A stretch of DNA of 15,022 bases from Planctomycetaceae bacterium (GCA_009776995.1 WRMR01000050.1:1-15022); one strand, 5' to 3'; shown: positions 5,665-14,595, numbered from the stretch's first letter. Notes: generated from the letters alone by a model not told the origin. Numbers and translations: made by a program.

Positions 5665-8136
5665 ATGAAAACCATCCTCCCATTCCTGCTCGCAGCCGTT
5701 GTTGTGGGCTTGTCCGCTCCAGGAACGTCCGCTGCCACGCTTGTCGAGAACGGCAAACCCGTCGCGACGATTGTGATCAGCGAAGAAGCACTCGCCGCGC
5801 CGCTCTACACGCCCTTGTCCCAGGTTGCCGTCGCAAGCATTCCCAAAGCTCGGAAAATCCGTCTGGCCGCCGAGGAATTGCAGCGCACCATTGAGAAAAT
5901 GACCGGCGCGAAGCTGCCCATCGTTGGCGACAACGTGCCGGTGACAGGGAACGCCGTTCTCATCGGTGAAAGCAAAAAGACGGCACCTCTCAATTTGAAC
6001 GTTCCCAGGGGAATGACGCCGGAACTCAAGGATGAGGGTTACCTGATTTGGGCCGGAGGTGACACGCTGGTCTTGGCCGGTAACGACGACGGTCCGTACA
6101 ACGGGACGTTCTTCGCGGTTGCCGAGTTCCTGGAACGTCAGGGCGTCCGTTGGTTTATGCCGGGCGAGTTTGGCGAATACATCCCCAAGACCGCCACAAT
6201 CAAAATCACAGACATCGAGTTCCGCGACAAACCCTCCTTCATCATGCGAGGCTGGACGGTCGGCCATCCTTCGCCGAGCATCCGGGAGGATGAGGGGCTC
6301 TGGCGGCTTCGCCACAAGCAAACCCTGAAGGCTTCGGAATTCTTTGCACTTCCAGGTGACGGACATCTGTCCAGCTACATACCCGGTATCAACAGTGAAT
6401 ACTCATTGGATAAAGAATTCACCGATGCCCATCCTGAATATTATGCCCGCAGATTGGACGGTAGCATCGACCTCCACATGGTCAACTTGAGCCACCCTGA
6501 CGTGCCGAAACTGGTGGCGGAGAAAATCAAGGCCCGGATCAAAGTGGAACGCGAGAAGAATCCTCTGTTTAACTCGCTTGGGTTCGCGCCCTATGACGGC
6601 CGGCCCATGGACCTGGGCAGGGAAACCATGAGAAACCTCAACCAGGGCTTCAAGGACCTCCTCGGCCGCGAGGGGGTGAAGGATGAACTTTCCAGCACCG
6701 AAGAGTGGATACAGTTCGTGAACAAAGTGACCGAAGAGGTCGTCAAGGACTATCCGGGCTTTATCATCACCACCAACGGTTATTCCAACCGCAATCTGCC
6801 GCCCGAGGGTGTGTCCATCCATCCCAACATGGGAATCATGTTCGCGGCGATCTTTGCCGACCTGCTCCATGCCTTTGACGACCCCAAGAGTTACCAGCAG
6901 CAATTGCATGGCCAGATGCTCCAGCGTTGGGCCGAACTCAATCCCCGCGTGTTCATCTACAGTTACAACTTCCCCGGCCTCGCCTCCGTGCTGACGGCGC
7001 AACCGGAAACGCGCAAGCTGGCACGCAACATGCCGCTGATCGAAAAATGGGGGGTGATCGGGTTTTCGGACGAACAAATTCACTCGTGGATGGCCGGCGG
7101 CATCCCGACCTTTTACACCCGCGTCAAACTCCACTGGAATGTCAATACGGACGTGAAGGTACTTCTGGACGACTTCTTCGAGAAATGGTACGGCCCTGCC
7201 CGGGTGCCGTCGCAAGCCTTTTGGGACGCCCTGGAGGATGCCATGGAGAGTACGATCATGCTGGGTCACGAAGACCGTGTCATGCCCTACGTTTACTCGG
7301 ATGAACTCATCGCGGTACTGGATAAAAATCAGGCCGAGGCGGAAAAACTTGCCACCGAAGAGCCTTATCAAATTCGCGTCCATCTGGATCGGCTGATTCT
7401 GGAGCATCTGAAAGGCTACATGGCCATGACCCATGCCGCCGATGAAGAGGGGGATTTTGCCAAGGCCGTTGAGTGGGCCGACTCCATGATGAAACAGCGC
7501 GCGGAAATTCACCAAATCAACAAAGCCTTCCACGCAACAGAGCAATACTCGAGCGGTGAATACTTCTGGAGTCTGGCCCAGCGCAAAGCGCACTACGGGA
7601 AAATCCGCGACATGTTCAACGGAACCACCGGCACCCTGATTGTCAAGGCGGAACGGAACGTTCCTTTCATCCTGGACCCAGCGGACAAGGGACGCATGGG
7701 ACGGTGGTACATGCCGGGCTTTGACCGTTCGCAATGGCAGACGGTCGATACCTCCAGGCCGTTTTTCCTGCAAGTACCCGGAACGTACACGGAAGACGGC
7801 GTACCCTACACGGGTTACATGTGGTATGTCTTTGAAGTCGATGTGCCCCAAAGCGCGATTGGCAAACCGATCAGCCTCTATGCGCCTCTGGTGGCTGCAG
7901 AAGCGTGGACGTGGATCAACGGCGAGTATGTCGGGCACCGGCCTTATAACGAAGCCTACATCCGTAAAGATATGGAAATGGGCTTTGATGTGACCAGGCA
8001 GGTCAGGGAGGGCAAAAACGTCATCGGCGTACGGGTGAGTACCGGGTCGAACCACCTGGAAGCGGCGGAAGGTTTCCTGGGGTCGCTGTTCCTGTACTCG
8101 CCCAAACCGACGTCCTCCGCAACTGCCGGACTCTAG
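5665..8136 (+). CDS. Secreted DUF4838 glycoside-hydrolase-like protein
   Basis: An 823-residue exported protein (signal peptide 1-23, cleavage near T-S-A). Residues about 60-185 resemble the N-terminal alpha/beta domain of GH67-type alpha-glucuronidases: A-A-E-E-L-Q with a T-G-A-K-L-P turn, then G-N-D-D-G-P-Y-N-G-T and E-R-Q-G-V-R-W-F-M-P-G-E near 157-167. Residues about 190-560 match the DUF4838 TIM-barrel-like region, with candidate acids in H-P-E-Y-Y-A (about 255), T-N-G-Y-S-N and D-E-Q-I-H-S-W. From about 652 a beta-rich domain (W-Y-M-P-G-F-D, then Y-A-P-L-V-A-A-E-A-W-T-W-I-N-G) resembles the galactose-binding jelly roll of GH2 enzymes. Probably acts on an extracellular, possibly uronic- or sialic-acid-bearing glycan; specificity is not visible. 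It follows the esterase and may share its target. Confidence 0.8.
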   Translation: MKTILPFLLAAVVVGLSAPGTSAATLVENGKPVATIVISEEALAAPLYTPLSQVAVASIPKARKIRLAAEELQRTIEKMTGAKLPIVGDNVPVTGNAVLIGESKKTAPLNLNVPRGMTPELKDEGYLIWAGGDTLVLAGNDDGPYNGTFFAVAEFLERQGVRWFMPGEFGEYIPKTATIKITDIEFRDKPSFIMRGWTVGHPSPSIREDEGLWRLRHKQTLKASEFFALPGDGHLSSYIPGINSEYSLDKEFTDAHPEYYARRLDGSIDLHMVNLSHPDVPKLVAEKIKARIKVEREKNPLFNSLGFAPYDGRPMDLGRETMRNLNQGFKDLLGREGVKDELSSTEEWIQFVNKVTEEVVKDYPGFIITTNGYSNRNLPPEGVSIHPNMGIMFAAIFADLLHAFDDPKSYQQQLHGQMLQRWAELNPRVFIYSYNFPGLASVLTAQPETRKLARNMPLIEKWGVIGFSDEQIHSWMAGGIPTFYTRVKLHWNVNTDVKVLLDDFFEKWYGPARVPSQAFWDALEDAMESTIMLGHEDRVMPYVYSDELIAVLDKNQAEAEKLATEEPYQIRVHLDRLILEHLKGYMAMTHAADEEGDFAKAVEWADSMMKQRAEIHQINKAFHATEQYSSGEYFWSLAQRKAHYGKIRDMFNGTTGTLIVKAERNVPFILDPADKGRMGRWYMPGFDRSQWQTVDTSRPFFLQVPGTYTEDGVPYTGYMWYVFEVDVPQSAIGKPISLYAPLVAAEAWTWINGEYVGHRPYNEAYIRKDMEMGFDVTRQVREGKNVIGVRVSTGSNHLEAAEGFLGSLFLYSPKPTSSATAGL

Positions 8137-8187
8137 ACCGGGTATTCCCGTGTTTGATCCGGTCAGTGCACAACATTTCCGGTTGCT

Positions 8188-8216
8188 GTGTCTTGCAAAA
8201 CCTCGTTGCAGGACAC
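8188..8216. terminator. Stem-loop in convergent gap, possible bidirectional terminator
   Basis: GTGTCTTGCA (8188-8197) pairs with TGCAGGACAC (8207-8216) through 10 bp with one G-U pair and a 9-nt loop. It lies in the 83-bp gap between the convergent DUF4838 and DUF1571 genes. Neither strand has a T tract after the stem, so it is not a classical intrinsic terminator. Confidence 0.45.
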
Positions 8217-8219
8217 GCT

Positions 8220-9278
8220 CTAAAACCTGTAATTGGGATTCTTCGTATCGAAGTCCATGTCGGTCAGTCCGACGTTAAGCTGAAGATCGCTGTAAATATA
8301 GGCTTCGAGTAACATCGGCTTGTCGTTAGGCGATTTCGGCCAGTCGTAGGATTCGTACTTGATCGGCAGTTGCAATTCGTCGTCGATGAATATTCGCGCG
8401 ATGTAAAACGGAAACTTGCCGGGCGTTGGTTTCGGATGGATGACCTCAATGACGGTGCAGACGCGATTGCCGGATTTGGTGTTTTCGTAATACTGCACCT
8501 GGCACTCGTAGTTGTTGAGAATGTCGTTTTCACCGACCTCAATCAAGAGATCAACCAGGCGTGAGATGCCGACTTCGGTGATGGGGTACTTGTTGCCGTC
8601 CATGGCGAATTTGCTGTCGGGGGCAAGAGAGGTCGTTCCAATGATGGCGAGAATGCCGACGCCTTTAGCTTGGATTTTGTCGTTGTTCCGGCCTTTGACA
8701 AAGATGGCCTCCGTACCGGCTTTTTTTTCCGGTGCACGATATTTCAGGTAAACGCTGAACGGCTCGTTGCGGATTTTCATATCAAACATGCTGGGGTCAT
8801 ACATTTTGCCGTTGATGCTCTCCTGTTTGAGCAGCGTGAAGGTATAATCCCTGATCGCGCGAATGCGAGGCCGTTCTGCCTTGGCCCATTCGATGATCGG
8901 AACGAGCGGATGATTCGGATTCCTGGCCGAGGCACCCGTCAATGTCGGCTGGGCAGGCGGCGTGATGCTCGGTGCTGCGGCTGCGTAAGGCTGTTGCGGT
9001 GTTGCCGGCGCATAGTTTTGCCCTTGCGGTACCGCGTACTGTTGCTGAGACGCCTGTTGCTGAGCAGCGTAACCTTGCTGGGAAGGGACAGTGCCGGATT
9101 GCGGTTGCATCTGGATTTGCGGATTCGGCGTTGTCTGCTGTGTGACGTATTGGGCAAATGCCGGCACGCCCAAGAATATCGAAAACAAAGTCAGCGACGA
9201 AACCAGAGAAAAAGAAAGCCGTTTTTCTTGCTTTACGCCGAAATATCGTTTACAATGCAGGATAAATTGGGAAGTCAT
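8220..9278 (-). CDS. Exported DUF1571 protein with Gln/Pro-rich linker
   Basis: I place the start at the ATG at 9278 (352 residues), because GGAG (9287-9290 on the plus strand) lies 8 nt upstream. A longer frame opening with GTG at 9368 would add 30 residues before the signal sequence. Residues 1-43 are a signal peptide with a long n-region, hydrophobic 22-36, cleavage near F-A-Q. Residues about 43-112 are low-complexity Gln/Pro/Ala/Tyr, likely disordered. From about 125 the sequence matches DUF1571: R-A-I-R-D-Y-T-F-T-L-L-K-Q-E, K-I-R-N-E-P-F-S-V-Y-L-K, then Y-P-I-T-E-V-G-I. The family is typical of planctomycetes; its function is unknown and the fold recalls outer-membrane lipoprotein carriers (inference). 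It is divergent from the MBL gene. Confidence 0.85.
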   Translation of the reverse strand: MTSQFILHCKRYFGVKQEKRLSFSLVSSLTLFSIFLGVPAFAQYVTQQTTPNPQIQMQPQSGTVPSQQGYAAQQQASQQQYAVPQGQNYAPATPQQPYAAAAPSITPPAQPTLTGASARNPNHPLVPIIEWAKAERPRIRAIRDYTFTLLKQESINGKMYDPSMFDMKIRNEPFSVYLKYRAPEKKAGTEAIFVKGRNNDKIQAKGVGILAIIGTTSLAPDSKFAMDGNKYPITEVGISRLVDLLIEVGENDILNNYECQVQYYENTKSGNRVCTVIEVIHPKPTPGKFPFYIARIFIDDELQLPIKYESYDWPKSPNDKPMLLEAYIYSDLQLNVGLTDMDFDTKNPNYRF

Positions 9279-9459
9279 CAATTTCACTCCATTTTTCGTT
9301 TGTGGGAGGTATTCAGTCCGTCGAATGGGATTGTTGTTGACAGGTTTCACGGCGATACAAATTGCCACTGTCTATATATCGACCACGGCGTTGCCGGTAA
9401 TCGAAAGAAACAGGGATATTCTGTCAAACCCGCAAATTTTAACGTTTTTTCCAGATTCA

Positions 9460-9465
9460 GGGGAG
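9460..9465 (+). promoter_or_regulatory. Ribosome-binding site deciding the MBL start
   Basis: GGGGAG lies 9 nt before the ATG at 9475. The same frame stays open back to 9091, inside the divergent DUF1571 gene, but that extension has no comparable site and does not look like protein of this family. Confidence 0.75.
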
Positions 9466-9474
9466 ATCAATTTC

Positions 9475-10137
9475 ATGTTTATTTCCGATTTGCAAATCAT
9501 GTCAATTGAGTCCGCTTCTTTTGGACAGAATACTTATATTGTTCATTTTGACAGTGCAAATGATTGCTTCATTGTTGATGCCGGTTTCGATACGGACAAA
9601 ATCATCCGTTATCTCAAGAAAAACAACCTGAATCCCGTCGCCATCCTGGTCACACACGGACATTTGGATCACATTGCGGGAAATGGTGATATTAAGGAAG
9701 AATGGCCGGAATGCAAAATTTACGTCAGTAAGGAGGACAAGGAAAAATTGGTTGATCCCAAAGGAAATTTGTCTGCCACGTATGGCGTTCCGGTCGTTAC
9801 CCCGGCCGCCGATCAAACGTTTGACGGCGGTGATGAAATCATGATGGCGAGCATTCCCGTCAGTGTGCTGCATTTGCCAGGTCACAGCCGGGGACACGTC
9901 ATTTACCGCATCGCGGGCGAAGATGGAATCGTGATGTTTGTCGGCGATGTCATTTTTATGGACAGCATCGGGCGTTACGATTTTCCAGACGGCAATTACA
10001 GTGATTTGATCGACGGCATACGCGACGTCATTCTGACGCAACCGCTTGATACGGTTCTCTACCCCGGTCACGGCCCCAAGACCACCGTGGGACGTGAGTT
10101 GCGTTATAACCCGTTTCTACAGGGGGATATTTGTTAA
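9475..10137 (+). CDS. MBL-fold (glyoxalase II-like) metallohydrolase
   Basis: A 220-residue cytoplasmic protein, the usual length for small glyoxalase II-like members of the metallo-beta-lactamase fold. The metal motif is T60-H61-G-H63-L-D65-H66, followed by H137 (L-P-G-H-S-R-G-H), D158 (F-V-G-D) and H199 (Y-P-G-H-G). These are the complete ligands for two metals. The family includes hydroxyacylglutathione hydrolases and related thioester hydrolases; the substrate is not evident. The start follows a strong ribosome-binding site. The next gene, a prolyl oligopeptidase, starts 36 nt downstream on the same strand, so read-through is plausible although no functional link is obvious. Confidence 0.88.
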   Translation: MFISDLQIMSIESASFGQNTYIVHFDSANDCFIVDAGFDTDKIIRYLKKNNLNPVAILVTHGHLDHIAGNGDIKEEWPECKIYVSKEDKEKLVDPKGNLSATYGVPVVTPAADQTFDGGDEIMMASIPVSVLHLPGHSRGHVIYRIAGEDGIVMFVGDVIFMDSIGRYDFPDGNYSDLIDGIRDVILTQPLDTVLYPGHGPKTTVGRELRYNPFLQGDIC

Positions 10138-10173
10138 TCTGTATTTTGCTGTACGAAATAACAAAATAGTTCA

Positions 10174-12354
10174 ATGCACAAAAATACTTTTTATGAAATC
10201 AACATGAAAATGATACACTTGATACAACAAACGATCCGGCCGGCTTTGATTTCCATCGTTTTCGGAGTGTCTTTATTGGCTGAACCATCAATTGCCGCAG
10301 AGTTCGATTATCCGAAACCACACAAGAGCGACCAGACGGACGATTATTTCGGCACACAGGTTGCCGATCCCTATCGCTGGATGGAGACAAATGGCACGCC
10401 TGAACTGGAGCAGTGGATCGCAGAGGAAAACACGCTTACGCAGGGTTATCTCGAAAACATTCCGTTCCGCGACGCTCTCCGCGAGCAGTTGACCGACACG
10501 ATCAATTACCCCAAGCACTCGTTGCCGTGGTCGCGCGGGGGGCGGCTCTTCTACTCCAGGAATGACGGTCTGCAAAACCAGTCGGTGTTGTACGTTATCG
10601 ACAACCCCGGCGATGAGCCGCGTGTCTTGATCGACCCGAACACGCTTTCGGAGGACGGCACGGTCAGTTTGCAACGTACTGCCGTTTCGCGTGACGGAAG
10701 GTATCTCGCGTATTCGATTGCCCGAAGCGGTTCCGATTGGAACGAGATCAACGTGCTTTCGGTCGCAACCGGTGAACCGTTGGCCGATCATCTCATGTGG
10801 GTCAAATTTTCCGGTATCGCGTGGCAGGGCGACGGGTTTTACTACAGCCGCTACGACGAACCGCCTGACGGGGAAATGCTGACGGCAAAAAACGAGTACC
10901 ATAAAATTTTCTTTCACAAGTTGGGCAGTGACCAGGCGGACGACGTTTTGGTGCATGAAAACCGTGACTTCCCGTTGCGTAACATGGGTGCTTCGACTGA
11001 CAAGGACGAACGTTTCCTCTTTGTCCATGAAAGCGAATCAACCTACGGCAACTCACTCATGTTTCGCGACCTGTCGCAACCGGATGCGAAGTTCGTAACC
11101 GTCGTGCCGACCTTCGATTCGGAACAGGATGTCGTTACGGTACTCGACGGCAGATTTTACGTATTGACCGACCGCAAAGCCTCGAACAAGCGGCTTGTGC
11201 TGGTCGATCCGCAAAATCCGCAGGAAGAACACTGGGTTGATGTCATTCCCGAATCCGATTCATTGCTCAAGAGTGTGCAGTGCATCGGCGGGCTGTTCGT
11301 TGTTACCTATCTGAAAGACGCGGCGGATGTCGCCTTTGTGTATGACCGAACCGGCAAACGGCTCCGCGAAATCGAACTGCCGACCATCGGCGTGACCAGC
11401 TTTTCCGGCGAAAAAGATCAGGCGGAGTATTTTCAGTCGTTCACCTCATTCACTTATCCGACGGTGATTTACCGTTGCAACATTGAAACCGGCGATCGCG
11501 TCAGGATGTTCCCGCCTGCCATTGCGGTTTCGCCGGACGACTTTGTCACCGAACGGGTGTGGTACACGAACAGCGATGGTCGCAAAGTGCCGATCTTTGT
11601 GACATACAAAAAGGGACTCCAAAAAGACGGCTCGAATCCGACATTGCTTTACGGTTACGGCGGTTTTAATATCAGTATGTCGCCGTCGTTTTCGGCATTA
11701 CGGTTGCCGTTCCTGGAAAACGGCGGCATTTACGCGGTCGCCGTGCTGCGGGGCGGCGGCGAATACGGCGAAACCTGGCACAAGTCAGGCACAAAGCTGC
11801 AAAAGCAAAACGTATTCGATGACTTGATTGCCGCCGCCGAATTTCTGATTGCCGAAAAATACACATCGCCGCAGAAACTCGCGGTGCAAGGCGGATCGAA
11901 CGGCGGTCTGCTTGTGGGTGCGGTTGTGACACAGCGTCCCGATTTGTTCAAGGCCGGAGTCGCGGCGGTCGGCGTCCTCGACATGCTTCGTTATCACAAA
12001 TTCACCATCGGATGGGCCTGGGCAACCGACTACGGTACCAGCGAAGACGACGCGGAAATGTTCCAATACCTCATGTCGTACTCGCCGCTGCACAATGTCC
12101 GAACCGGCGTCAATTACCCAGCCTTGCTGGTGACGACTTCCGACCATGACGACCGTGTCGTACCGGCCCATTCGTTCAAATTCACCGCGACCATGCAGGA
12201 GAAAAGCACAAGCGACAACCCGGTTTACATACGCGTCGAAACCAAAGCGGGGCACGGTGCCGGCAAACCGATCAGCAAGGTCATCGACGAATCCACAGAC
12301 GTTTGGGCATTCCTCATGCAACAACTTGGGATGACGCCGAGCCATGATCTGTGA
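10174..12354 (+). CDS. Prolyl oligopeptidase family serine peptidase (S9A), exported
   Basis: A 726-residue protein, close to the family norm of about 700 plus a signal peptide. It opens the mature part with the family signature Y-P-K-P-H, then D-P-Y-R-W-M-E and E-E-N. A seven-bladed propeller spans roughly 90-450. The catalytic domain has G-Y-G-G-F-N, the nucleophile G-G-S575-N-G-G, Asp659 followed by Arg661 in D-H-D-D-R-V-V-P, and His694 in A-G-H-G-A-G. It should cleave short peptides after proline. The start is uncertain: neither the ATG at 10174 nor that at 10204 has a clear ribosome-binding site. The second gives a more typical signal peptide (716 residues, cleavage near S-I-A-A). Its neighbour peptidase T could finish digestion of imported fragments. 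Confidence 0.92.
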   Translation: MHKNTFYEINMKMIHLIQQTIRPALISIVFGVSLLAEPSIAAEFDYPKPHKSDQTDDYFGTQVADPYRWMETNGTPELEQWIAEENTLTQGYLENIPFRDALREQLTDTINYPKHSLPWSRGGRLFYSRNDGLQNQSVLYVIDNPGDEPRVLIDPNTLSEDGTVSLQRTAVSRDGRYLAYSIARSGSDWNEINVLSVATGEPLADHLMWVKFSGIAWQGDGFYYSRYDEPPDGEMLTAKNEYHKIFFHKLGSDQADDVLVHENRDFPLRNMGASTDKDERFLFVHESESTYGNSLMFRDLSQPDAKFVTVVPTFDSEQDVVTVLDGRFYVLTDRKASNKRLVLVDPQNPQEEHWVDVIPESDSLLKSVQCIGGLFVVTYLKDAADVAFVYDRTGKRLREIELPTIGVTSFSGEKDQAEYFQSFTSFTYPTVIYRCNIETGDRVRMFPPAIAVSPDDFVTERVWYTNSDGRKVPIFVTYKKGLQKDGSNPTLLYGYGGFNISMSPSFSALRLPFLENGGIYAVAVLRGGGEYGETWHKSGTKLQKQNVFDDLIAAAEFLIAEKYTSPQKLAVQGGSNGGLLVGAVVTQRPDLFKAGVAAVGVLDMLRYHKFTIGWAWATDYGTSEDDAEMFQYLMSYSPLHNVRTGVNYPALLVTTSDHDDRVVPAHSFKFTATMQEKSTSDNPVYIRVETKAGHGAGKPISKVIDESTDVWAFLMQQLGMTPSHDL

Positions 12355-12593
12355 ACGTGAAAGGCCGCCTTTTCCGCATCCATGCGGGCTCGTCAGGATG
12401 TATCAATTTGTCATCTCGCTCGACGACGGTGTTGCAAACATTCGCTTCTGGGCAACTGACCTGACCAAAGAATACTCGCGACAGAACGCAGATGATCACA
12501 CGTGATTGCTTGGTTTGAAGTCCTGCGAAAATATCATCGATCAAGTGTCGGACATTCCTTGTCCGGTGAGACAACATAATAGGAGCATTGAGC
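12355..12593. other. Spacer with hairpin ahead of pepT
   Basis: CCGCA/TGCGG lies just after the prolyl oligopeptidase gene (12375-12379/12384-12388) without a T tract. CGGACA/TGTCCG (12549-12554/12560-12565, loop TTCCT) lies 15 nt before the pepT ribosome-binding site AGGAG (12581-12585). No gene is seen. Confidence 0.45.
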
Positions 12594-13817
12594 ATGACCG
12601 GTTCCACCGCGTTGGAGCGTTTTCTTCGTTACGTCAGGATTGAGACAACATCCCGGCCCGATTGTGATGGGGTTCCGAGTACGGAATGCCAATTTGATCT
12701 GGCGAAGCTACTCGTTGAGGAACTCAAAGCACTTGGTCTGACAGACGCCGGGGTGGATGAACATTGCTACGTGATGGCGACTTTGCCCGCGAATTTTGAA
12801 AAAAACGACAAAAACAATGTCCCGATAATCGGCTGGATCGCCCATCTTGACACAAGCCCGGATGTCAGTGGAAAAAATGTCAACCCGCAGATCATCCAAT
12901 ACACTTCGGGACCGATTGTGCTGTCGAACGGCCTTGTCATTGAGGAAGACGACGCCTTGCAACAGTGTCATGGACATCAAATTGTGACGACAGATGGTAC
13001 AACGCTGCTCGGAGCCGATGACAAAGCGGGAATTGCGGCCATTATGACGGCATTGGAGCGGCTGATTGCAGAAAAGTTGCCGCATGGTATGATTCGGGTT
13101 TGCTTCACTCCGGACGAAGAGGTCGGAAATGGCACAAAATTTTTGAATTTGGAGAAATTTGGCACTCATTTCGCTTTTACGTTGGACGGGGAGCTGCCCG
13201 GTGAATTGAATAAAGAAACGTTTACCGCCAAGGGGGCGACGCTTAAAGTTACGGGCAGAGAAATCCATCCCGGGACTGCCAAAGGGGTTATGATCAATGC
13301 TGTGCGTGTTGCGGCGGAATTTGTTGCCAAAACGCCGAAGACTCAAGCTCCCGAAACGACTGAGTGTTATGAGCCTTACATCCACCCGTACTCGTTCGAA
13401 GGACATGTGGGTGAGGCAACTGTTCGAATGTTGTTGCGGAGTTTCAACGACGAAGATATGCAAAAACTCGAAAATACGCTTGCGGAAATCGAAAATGATG
13501 TGCAAAATCAATTCCCCAACGCGAAAATCGAGCTGACAATTGTGGAACAATACCGCAATATGTACGAAAAATTAACCGACCACCCTGAAATGCTGGCGCA
13601 ACTGGAGGAGGCCGCGCGACGTAGTGGTGTAACTCCTTATTGGAAGCCGATTCGCGGCGGAACAGATGGTTCAAGATTGACGGAAATGGGACTGCCAACG
13701 CCAAATATTTACACCGGCGGTCACAATTTTCATAGCCGCGCCGAATGGCTTTCCGTCAATGACCTTGAAAAAACAGTCGAAACACTGGTTCAACTGGCGC
13801 AACTCTATGTTGAATAG
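12594..13817 (+). CDS. pepT: Peptidase T (tripeptide aminopeptidase, M20B)
   Basis: A 407-residue cytoplasmic enzyme, nearly the same length as E. coli PepT (about 408). Two-zinc site residues are in place: H84 and D86 in A-H-L-D-T, D142 in G-A-D-D-K-A-G, E175/E176 in T-P-D-E-E-V-G, D198 in L-D-G-E, and H377 in G-G-H-N-F-H-S. It removes the N-terminal residue from tripeptides. The frame opens at a TTG (12588), but AGGAG at 12581-12585 is correctly spaced (8 nt) only for the ATG at 12594. It follows the prolyl oligopeptidase gene by 239 bp and precedes a lipoprotein gene by 64 bp. Confidence 0.95.
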   Translation: MTGSTALERFLRYVRIETTSRPDCDGVPSTECQFDLAKLLVEELKALGLTDAGVDEHCYVMATLPANFEKNDKNNVPIIGWIAHLDTSPDVSGKNVNPQIIQYTSGPIVLSNGLVIEEDDALQQCHGHQIVTTDGTTLLGADDKAGIAAIMTALERLIAEKLPHGMIRVCFTPDEEVGNGTKFLNLEKFGTHFAFTLDGELPGELNKETFTAKGATLKVTGREIHPGTAKGVMINAVRVAAEFVAKTPKTQAPETTECYEPYIHPYSFEGHVGEATVRMLLRSFNDEDMQKLENTLAEIENDVQNQFPNAKIELTIVEQYRNMYEKLTDHPEMLAQLEEAARRSGVTPYWKPIRGGTDGSRLTEMGLPTPNIYTGGHNFHSRAEWLSVNDLEKTVETLVQLAQLYVE

Positions 13818-13881
13818 CCGGTTGTAAATTGTAGCAACAGAAATTAGTAACAACCAAAATTGAATTGAATGGAGGATTACA

Positions 13882-14223
13882 ATGATGAAAAAACTTTCAA
13901 TGACACTGATGATTTTTGCGGTATTGCCTTTGCTGCTTGTTGGGTGTAACCCGCCGCAAAACAGACACGCAAAACCCGCAGAGGACGGTACTTGCGATTG
14001 CGGACATGAACACGGTGCCGAAGGTCACGTTGATCAGGCATCTGAAATACCGAAATCTGATGCCACGGAGAATGCGGAACCTGCTACTGCGGAAGCTGAA
14101 ACTACAGAACCAGTTGTGACAGATTCCGATGCGGCAACGACACCCGATCAACCGGCCCCAGAAACAATGGAACAATCCGAAAACGAGGAAATCTCTGTCA
14201 CTGGAACATCTTCTGATGAATAG
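13882..14223 (+). CDS. Small acidic lipoprotein with Cys/His cluster
   Basis: A 113-residue protein with a type II signal peptide: M-M-K-K, hydrophobic 8-20, and the lipobox L-L-V-G-C22. After the lipidated Cys comes C38-D-C40-G-H42-E-H44, with a further H49, a plausible metal-binding cluster. The rest (50-113) is Glu/Thr/Ala/Pro-rich with no hydrophobic core, so probably disordered. GGAGG at 13871-13875 serves either the ATG at 13882 (6 nt) or at 13885 (9 nt). I know no family for it. It may be co-transcribed with pepT. Metal scavenging or an envelope spacer role would be guesses. Confidence 0.75.
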   Translation: MMKKLSMTLMIFAVLPLLLVGCNPPQNRHAKPAEDGTCDCGHEHGAEGHVDQASEIPKSDATENAEPATAEAETTEPVVTDSDAATTPDQPAPETMEQSENEEISVTGTSSDE

Positions 14224-14252
14224 TATTACTCAAACACCAGGCAGAAAAAAGT

Positions 14253-14274
14253 TAATAATGACATAACATTATTA
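14253..14274 (-). terminator. AT-rich hairpin with T6 on the minus strand
   Basis: An 8-bp perfect stem TAATAATG/CATTATTA with loop ACATAA begins 30 nt after the lipoprotein stop. Read on the minus strand it is soon followed by TTTTTT (complement of 14245-14250). No supported minus-strand gene reads into it. For plus-strand transcripts it is only a weak hairpin without a T tract. Confidence 0.3.
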
Positions 14275-14337
14275 GTAGCAACGTGTTATGTGTGAACACA
14301 AGCGGGAAATTTTTGAAAAACAGGAGAATCGAAGTTT

Positions 14338-14409
14338 ATGGGTGGGGTGTTTTGCCGTGTTCCTAAATGAATATGACGAAACACCCTTCGTAACCGTGAA
14401 ATCCACCCA
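14338..14409 (+). other. Nested stem-loop containing a 10-codon ORF
   Basis: AGGAG (14322-14326) is followed after 11 nt by an ATG at 14338 opening a 10-codon frame (MGGVFCRVPK) that stops at 14370. The ORF lies within a nested structure: TGGGTGG/CCACCCA (14339-14345/14403-14409) outside, and GGGTGTTTTG/CGAAACACCC (14345-14354/14377-14386, one G-U pair; base 14345 can join only one stem) inside. This could be a leader peptide or small RNA. It lies about 230 bp upstream of the predicted promoter of the next gene, so a direct attenuator role is uncertain. Confidence 0.35.
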
Positions 14410-14567
14410 ATATTACCTCGAACACATCCCTCTGAGCCTTTATTTGCGACATTTCCGATTTTAACGGTTGTGGTTTGATTAATATTAATATAGTCAACAT
14501 AAATAATATAACCTGTTTGTTTGCCAAACCAGCAGATTTATTTATTTTTCTTAAGCCATACAACTCT

Positions 14568-14595
14568 TTCACTTTTCACAATCTTTATATATAAT
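14568..14595 (+). promoter_or_regulatory. Predicted promoter of the sugar isomerase-like gene
   Basis: TTCACT (14568-14573, 4 of 6 matches to TTGACA), a 16-bp spacer and a perfect TATAAT (14590-14595). The predicted start near 14602 gives a leader of about 90 nt that contains GGGAAT/ATTCCC (14622-14627/14642-14647). Confidence 0.55.

Noticed and set aside
6403..8055. 550-codon minus-strand ORF opposite the DUF4838 gene
   Set aside because: The plus-strand frame has a signal peptide, ribosome-binding site and family motifs; the minus frame is a codon-bias shadow.
14363..14572. 69-codon minus-strand ORF with a hydrophobic patch
   Set aside because: GTG start without a ribosome-binding site, no homologous motif, and it crosses the nested stem; the downstream T6 hairpin alone is too little support.
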